From: Chryseobacterium sp. ISL-6
Lineage (GTDB): Bacteria > Bacteroidota > Bacteroidia > Flavobacteriales > Weeksellaceae
DNA: 64,000 bases
Direction of reading: 5' to 3'
Assembly (NCBI RefSeq): GCF_018613715.1
Contig: NZ_JAGGPT010000001.1
Coordinates: forward strand, 113,919-177,918
Made by a program: the position numbers and the translations under genes. The notes under the pieces are model-generated. The model did not search any database. It had not been told where the DNA came from and saw nothing but the letters and a program-made list of their open reading frames with translations. Positions 60,271 to 64,000 of this stretch are shown here, piece after piece (the first letter of the stretch is position 1; each line of letters opens with the position of its first letter).

Positions 60271-61986
60271 ATGACAACATTAGAAAAAGCGAAACTTTGG
60301 TTAAGTGATACGTTTGATCAGGAAACGAGAGATGCTGTACAATTATTGATTGATGGTAATTCCCCTGATCTGGAAGATTCTTTTTATAGAGAACTGGAAT
60401 TCGGAACCGGAGGAATGAGAGGAATTATGGGTGTTGGAACCAATCGTTTAAATAAGTATACGTTAGGTCAAGCAACACAAGGACTTGCGAATTATATGTT
60501 AAAGCAATTTCCAAATGAAGAAATTAAGGTTGCTATAGCTTATGATGTACGGCATAACTCTAAGGAATTTGGAAAGTTGGTAGCTGATGTTCTAACGGCT
60601 AACGGGATTAAAGTATTACTTTTTAAAGATCACAGACCTACTCCTGAATTGTCTTTTACCGTTCGTGATAAAAAATGTAACGGTGGTATTGTTTTAACCG
60701 CTTCACACAACCCACCGGAATATAACGGATATAAAGTATATTGGAATGATGGAGCACAGATTGTTCCACCTCATGATGAAGCGATTATTAATGAAGTTTA
60801 TTCTGTAAAATTCAATGAAATTAACTTCAATGGGAATGATGATCTTATAGAATGGATCGGAGAAGAACAGGATGATGTTTATATTGATTCCTGTATTGAA
60901 AACTCTACCTATCAGAATGTTGGAAAAGAGAACCTTAATATTGTTTTCACTTCCATTCATGGAACTACGTATACAACAGTTCCAAAAGCTCTGGAAAAGG
61001 CCGGATTCAAAAAAATTGACCTTGTAAAGGAACAAATGATTCCTAGTGGGAATTTTACTACTGTAGAATCTCCAAACCCTGAAGAGCCTGCAGCATTAGA
61101 AATGGCAATGGACTTAGCAAAAATTACGAATGCTGATATTGTGATCGGAACAGATCCGGATGGTGATCGATTGGGGATTGCGGTAAGAAATCTCGATGGT
61201 GAAATGCAACTGCTGAATGGAAACCAAACCAATACAATTCTTACCTATTATATTCTTAATGAGTGGAGAAAGCTTGGAAAAATTACAGGAAAAGAGTTTA
61301 TCGGTTCAACAATTGTTACTTCAGATATTTTCTTTGATATTGCTCAAAAGTTTGGTGTTGCCTGCAAAGCTGGTCTTACTGGATTTAAATGGATCGGAAA
61401 AATGATTCGTGAGGCTGAAGGAAAAGAAAAGTTTGTTTGTGGTGGAGAAGAAAGTTTTGGTTTTATGACAGGAGACTTTGTTCGTGATAAAGATTCTTGT
61501 GGAAGTATTCTTGTTGCTTGTGAGATTGCTGCCTGGTGTAAAGCAAATGGCAGAACGATGTATCAATATATGATTGAGATCTATCAGGAAACCGGAATGT
61601 ATTATGAGGGATTGGTAAACCTTGTAAGAAAGGGACGAGACGGAGCTGAAGAAATTCAGAATATGATGAAAAATTTCCGTGAAAATCCACCTAAACAAAT
61701 AGCTGGTTCTCTAGTGGAAGAAGTAAAAGATTTTAAGGAACAAACCAATTTTATTGTTTCTAAAAATGAGAAACAGGTAATGAATGATATTCCAAAATCA
61801 AATGTATTGATCTATTATACACAGGATGGAACTAAAGTTTGTGTAAGACCTTCAGGGACTGAACCAAAAATTAAATTCTATATTTCTGTAAAAGATAGTA
61901 TTACTTCTGAGGCTGATTTTAGAGATAAATTAAAATCTTTGGATGAGAAAATCAATCAGGTAAAAACAGACTTACAGTTAACATAA
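60271..61986 (+). CDS. Phospho-sugar mutase (phosphoglucomutase/phosphomannomutase)
   Basis: 571 aa, four-domain alpha-D-phosphohexomutase. Catalytic Ser in TASHNPPEYNGYK, metal motif GTDPDGDRLG, sugar loop GGEESFGF and the phosphate-binding RPSGTEPKIKFY. Interconverts hexose 1- and 6-phosphates via a bisphosphate intermediate, supplying sugar nucleotides and glycogen/cell-wall precursors. Substrate (Glc or Man) is not decidable. Cytoplasmic. Confidence 0.93.
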   Translation: MTTLEKAKLWLSDTFDQETRDAVQLLIDGNSPDLEDSFYRELEFGTGGMRGIMGVGTNRLNKYTLGQATQGLANYMLKQFPNEEIKVAIAYDVRHNSKEFGKLVADVLTANGIKVLLFKDHRPTPELSFTVRDKKCNGGIVLTASHNPPEYNGYKVYWNDGAQIVPPHDEAIINEVYSVKFNEINFNGNDDLIEWIGEEQDDVYIDSCIENSTYQNVGKENLNIVFTSIHGTTYTTVPKALEKAGFKKIDLVKEQMIPSGNFTTVESPNPEEPAALEMAMDLAKITNADIVIGTDPDGDRLGIAVRNLDGEMQLLNGNQTNTILTYYILNEWRKLGKITGKEFIGSTIVTSDIFFDIAQKFGVACKAGLTGFKWIGKMIREAEGKEKFVCGGEESFGFMTGDFVRDKDSCGSILVACEIAAWCKANGRTMYQYMIEIYQETGMYYEGLVNLVRKGRDGAEEIQNMMKNFRENPPKQIAGSLVEEVKDFKEQTNFIVSKNEKQVMNDIPKSNVLIYYTQDGTKVCVRPSGTEPKIKFYISVKDSITSEADFRDKLKSLDEKINQVKTDLQLT

Positions 61987-62095
61987 ATAAGAGTGGGCTT
62001 GGTGTTTAGAAATAGAGTTTAATGGAAAATTCCTAAAATCTAATTTCTAATCTTTAATCCCTGAAAACTTAAAATAATTCTAAATTTTAAATAAA

Positions 62096-63349
62096 GTGAA
62101 AGTTTCAAAATTAGCGGCGAACCTGATTGGTTCTGAAATTGTAAAAATTGGTAATGAAGTAAATGATTTAAAAGCAAAAGGAGCGGAGATAGCCAATCTT
62201 ACTATTGGTGATCTGAATTCTAATATTTATCCGATACCTGCAAAGTTGAAGGAAGAGATTCAGAAAGCTTATCAGAATAATCTGACAAACTATCCGCCAG
62301 CAAATGGGCTTTTATCTTTAAGAAATGAGGTTTCTAAAGATCTTAAAACAAGATGGAACCTTGATTATTCTGCAAATGATATTTTGATCACTGCGGGTTC
62401 AAGACCATTGATCTATGCTGTGTATAAAACAATTGTAGATGAAGGTGATAAAATCATTTATCCAATTCCTTCATGGAACAATAACCATTATGCATACCTT
62501 ACATCAGCTGATGCCATTGAAGTAAAAACGACACCTGAAAATAACTTTTTACCTACTGCCGCTGATATTAAACCTCACTTAGGTGGTGCTGTTTTGTTAG
62601 CACTTTGTTCACCATTGAATCCAACAGGAACAATGTTTACAAAGGATCAGCTTTCAGAAATCTGTGAATTGATCATTGAAGAAAACAAGAAGAGAGGTGA
62701 AGATGAGAAGCCGTTATACTTAATGTATGACCAGATCTATTCCAACCTTACTTTTGATGCAAAGCATTATGATCCTGTTTCTTTATTTCCTGAGATGAAA
62801 GAATACACCATATACATTGATGGTATTTCAAAATGTTTGGCTGCTACGGGAGTTCGTGTAGGATGGGGATTCGGACCAGCTCATATCATTGATAAAATGA
62901 AAGCACTGCTTACTCACGTAGGAGCTTGGGCACCAAAACCGGAGCAGGAAGCAACAGCTAAATTTTATCAGAATACTGAAGATGTAAATACTTTCGTTGA
63001 CGATTTTAAAGCTAAGTTGGAAGAGAGTCTAAAAGTGCTTCACAAAGGAATTCAGGATCTGAAAGGAAAAGGATTGGCAGTAGAAAGTATCGAACCAATG
63101 GGGGCTCTTTACCTTACTATTAAATTAGATTATATCGGAAAAACAAAACCAGACGGAACTGTTATCGAAAATTCATCTGATCTTGGATTTTACCTGATCA
63201 ATGAAGCTGGAGTGGCATTAGTTCCATTCTCTGCCTTCGGTGAAGAAAAATCTGAACCTTGGTTCCGTGCTTCTGTAGGTGGATTAGCTGTAAATGAAAT
63301 TGAAGTAATGATGCCAAAACTTGAACAGGCATTAAACAATTTGAAATAA
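62096..63349 (+). CDS. PLP-dependent aminotransferase, class I/II
   Basis: 417 aa from a GTG at 62096; the fold begins MKVSKLAANLIGSEI as in homologues, and no ATG fits. PLP Lys is in DGISKCLAATGVRVGW, Asn in SPLNPTG, Tyr/Asp in LMYDQIYS; the terminal Arg is in WFRASVGG. AspC-like fold I enzyme; substrate likely aspartate or aromatic amino acid. A long inverted repeat follows. Confidence 0.9.
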   Translation: MKVSKLAANLIGSEIVKIGNEVNDLKAKGAEIANLTIGDLNSNIYPIPAKLKEEIQKAYQNNLTNYPPANGLLSLRNEVSKDLKTRWNLDYSANDILITAGSRPLIYAVYKTIVDEGDKIIYPIPSWNNNHYAYLTSADAIEVKTTPENNFLPTAADIKPHLGGAVLLALCSPLNPTGTMFTKDQLSEICELIIEENKKRGEDEKPLYLMYDQIYSNLTFDAKHYDPVSLFPEMKEYTIYIDGISKCLAATGVRVGWGFGPAHIIDKMKALLTHVGAWAPKPEQEATAKFYQNTEDVNTFVDDFKAKLEESLKVLHKGIQDLKGKGLAVESIEPMGALYLTIKLDYIGKTKPDGTVIENSSDLGFYLINEAGVALVPFSAFGEEKSEPWFRASVGGLAVNEIEVMMPKLEQALNNLK

Positions 63350-63354
63350 AATAC

Positions 63355-63445
63355 ATACCCGCAATTAACTAAATTTTATTCTTTCGAACTTTATTTCCCG
63401 TCATAAGTTCTTTTGAATATGAGGTAAATAGTTAATTGCGGGTAT
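63355..63445. repeat. 17-bp perfect inverted repeat with nested stem
   Basis: ATACCCGCAATTAACTA (63355-63371) and its exact complement TAGTTAATTGCGGGTAT (63429-63445) lie 57 nt apart. The loop can form a second stem (GAACTTTAT with ATAAGTTC). It has no T run. It could be a structured RNA, a terminator-like element or a MITE remnant. Confidence 0.6.
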
Positions 63446-63457
63446 TAATATACACAC

Positions 63458-64000
63458 ATGATGAAAAGAATTAGATTGATATTGTTACCGATATCTGTCA
63501 TGGTATGGTCTCAAAAGAGCGATAGTACAATTATCGTAAACCCTCCAAAGTCCCAAAATTATACGCTAAAAGATGGCTCTGTTAGAACCTATTCTAAACC
63601 AAAGCTTTTTGAATTTATTACAAGAGTTCCCAAAGATTTTATTGAGACAAATAAAGATTTTGTTGCAAAAGATCATGCCTATTATCTAGGTGGTGCAGTG
63701 GCAAGTACTTTAGTACTATTACCTTTTGATCAGAAACTTATAGATAACTCAAGAGAGCTGGGTGATAAATGGGGAATGAGTGCTGACAATAATTACAGTA
63801 AAGTTGGTGGATTAATAAAAATTCCAAAAGATATTGGAGCAGGCCTGTATTTAATTGGTAATGGGTCTACAGTTGTACTGTTAGGGATCGGTTTTGCTGC
63901 TTATGGATTAATAAAAGATGATTATAGAGCTCAGGCTACAGCAAGTGGATTAATGGAAAGTTTAATACTTTCAGGTGTTTTTTCTCAAACCATAAAAAGA
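63458..64000 (+). CDS. PAP2-family phosphatase, 5' part only
   Basis: Open to the window end (181 codons seen). Start ATG 63458 or the adjacent ATG 63461; signal-like MMKRIRLILLPISVMVWSQ. The visible part (FVAKDHAYYLGGAVASTLVLLPFDQKLIDNSREL) resembles the N-terminal helices of phosphatidic acid phosphatase type 2 proteins, and the last bases (SGVFSQTIKR) are where the catalytic K...RP motif would begin. Likely membrane lipid phosphatase. The catalytic residues are outside the window, so the call is provisional. Confidence 0.65.
   Translation, partial: MMKRIRLILLPISVMVWSQKSDSTIIVNPPKSQNYTLKDGSVRTYSKPKLFEFITRVPKDFIETNKDFVAKDHAYYLGGAVASTLVLLPFDQKLIDNSRELGDKWGMSADNNYSKVGGLIKIPKDIGAGLYLIGNGSTVVLLGIGFAAYGLIKDDYRAQATASGLMESLILSGVFSQTIKR

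Noticed and set aside
1..64000. CRISPR arrays, tRNA, rRNA, IS elements or prophage
   Set aside because: No regularly spaced repeats, CCA-ended cloverleaf, rRNA sequence, transposase or phage genes were recognised. tssE/tssF resemble phage baseplate genes but have full T6SS-type sequence.

Overview
The window looks like chromosomal DNA of a flavobacterium, most likely Chryseobacterium or a close relative in the Weeksellaceae. This is inferred from content, not from a search. Signs are low G+C, four secreted proteins with C-terminal type IX secretion (T9SS) sorting domains, many promoters with the Bacteroidota -7 box TAnnTTTG, families typical of Bacteroidota (DUF4199, DUF3667, DUF4286, DUF4920, head-GIN lipoprotein, a Bacteroidota-type TssF), and few Shine-Dalgarno sequences. 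Nearly all genes lie on the + strand. I saw no rRNA, tRNA, IS element, prophage or CRISPR array.

Layout. 0-5.5 kb: carboxylesterase, CBS/CorC membrane protein, clpS, secreted metalloprotease. 5.5-9.6 kb: udk, FtsB/DivIC-like gene, small subunit of methylmalonyl-CoA mutase, a frameshifted DinB gene, an inverted-repeat element and a methyltransferase. 9.6-14.9 kb: lipoprotein, M20 dipeptidase, two T9SS cargo proteins, an SDR. 15-19 kb: etfB-etfA, bifunctional nuclease, nucleoside permease. 19.1-21.5 kb: ECF sigma factor, membrane anti-sigma-like protein and outer-membrane protein. 21.6-26.1 kb: small membrane/secreted genes, thiolase, Crp-SDR-nitroreductase group. 26.3-33.5 kb: MFS transporter, metzincin protease, mevalonate kinase plus UbiA prenyltransferase, proline dehydrogenase. 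33.6-36.1 kb: XRE regulator, an 840-bp AT-rich divergent region with repeated operators and DnaA-box-like sites, M14 peptidase. 36.2-42.6 kb: DUF4920, APC permease, an isolated tssE-tssF pair, and a minus-strand Crp/DJ-1/monooxygenase group. 42.8-49.3 kb: uvrA, a 44-residue double-glycine peptide gene, and two tiny lipoprotein genes each behind a sigma-54-type promoter. 49.5-64 kb: gyrA-TPR, menB-menA with two companions, SRP RNA on the minus strand, a polyprenyl-type glycosyltransferase group with a second frameshifted gene, phosphohexomutase, aminotransferase and a PAP2 gene cut by the window end.

How parts work together. menB and menA give two steps of menaquinone synthesis. etfBA, thiolase and the mutase subunit point to fatty-acid and propionate turnover. 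The ECF sigma gene and the T9SS gene at 13128 share a 41-bp upstream element with the same spacing (31 of 41 identical), which suggests one sigma controls both. The most promising novelties are this ECF regulon, the double-glycine cysteine-rich peptide, the paired sigma-54 lipoprotein genes, the XRE operator array, and the inverted-repeat element that appears to supply a start codon.
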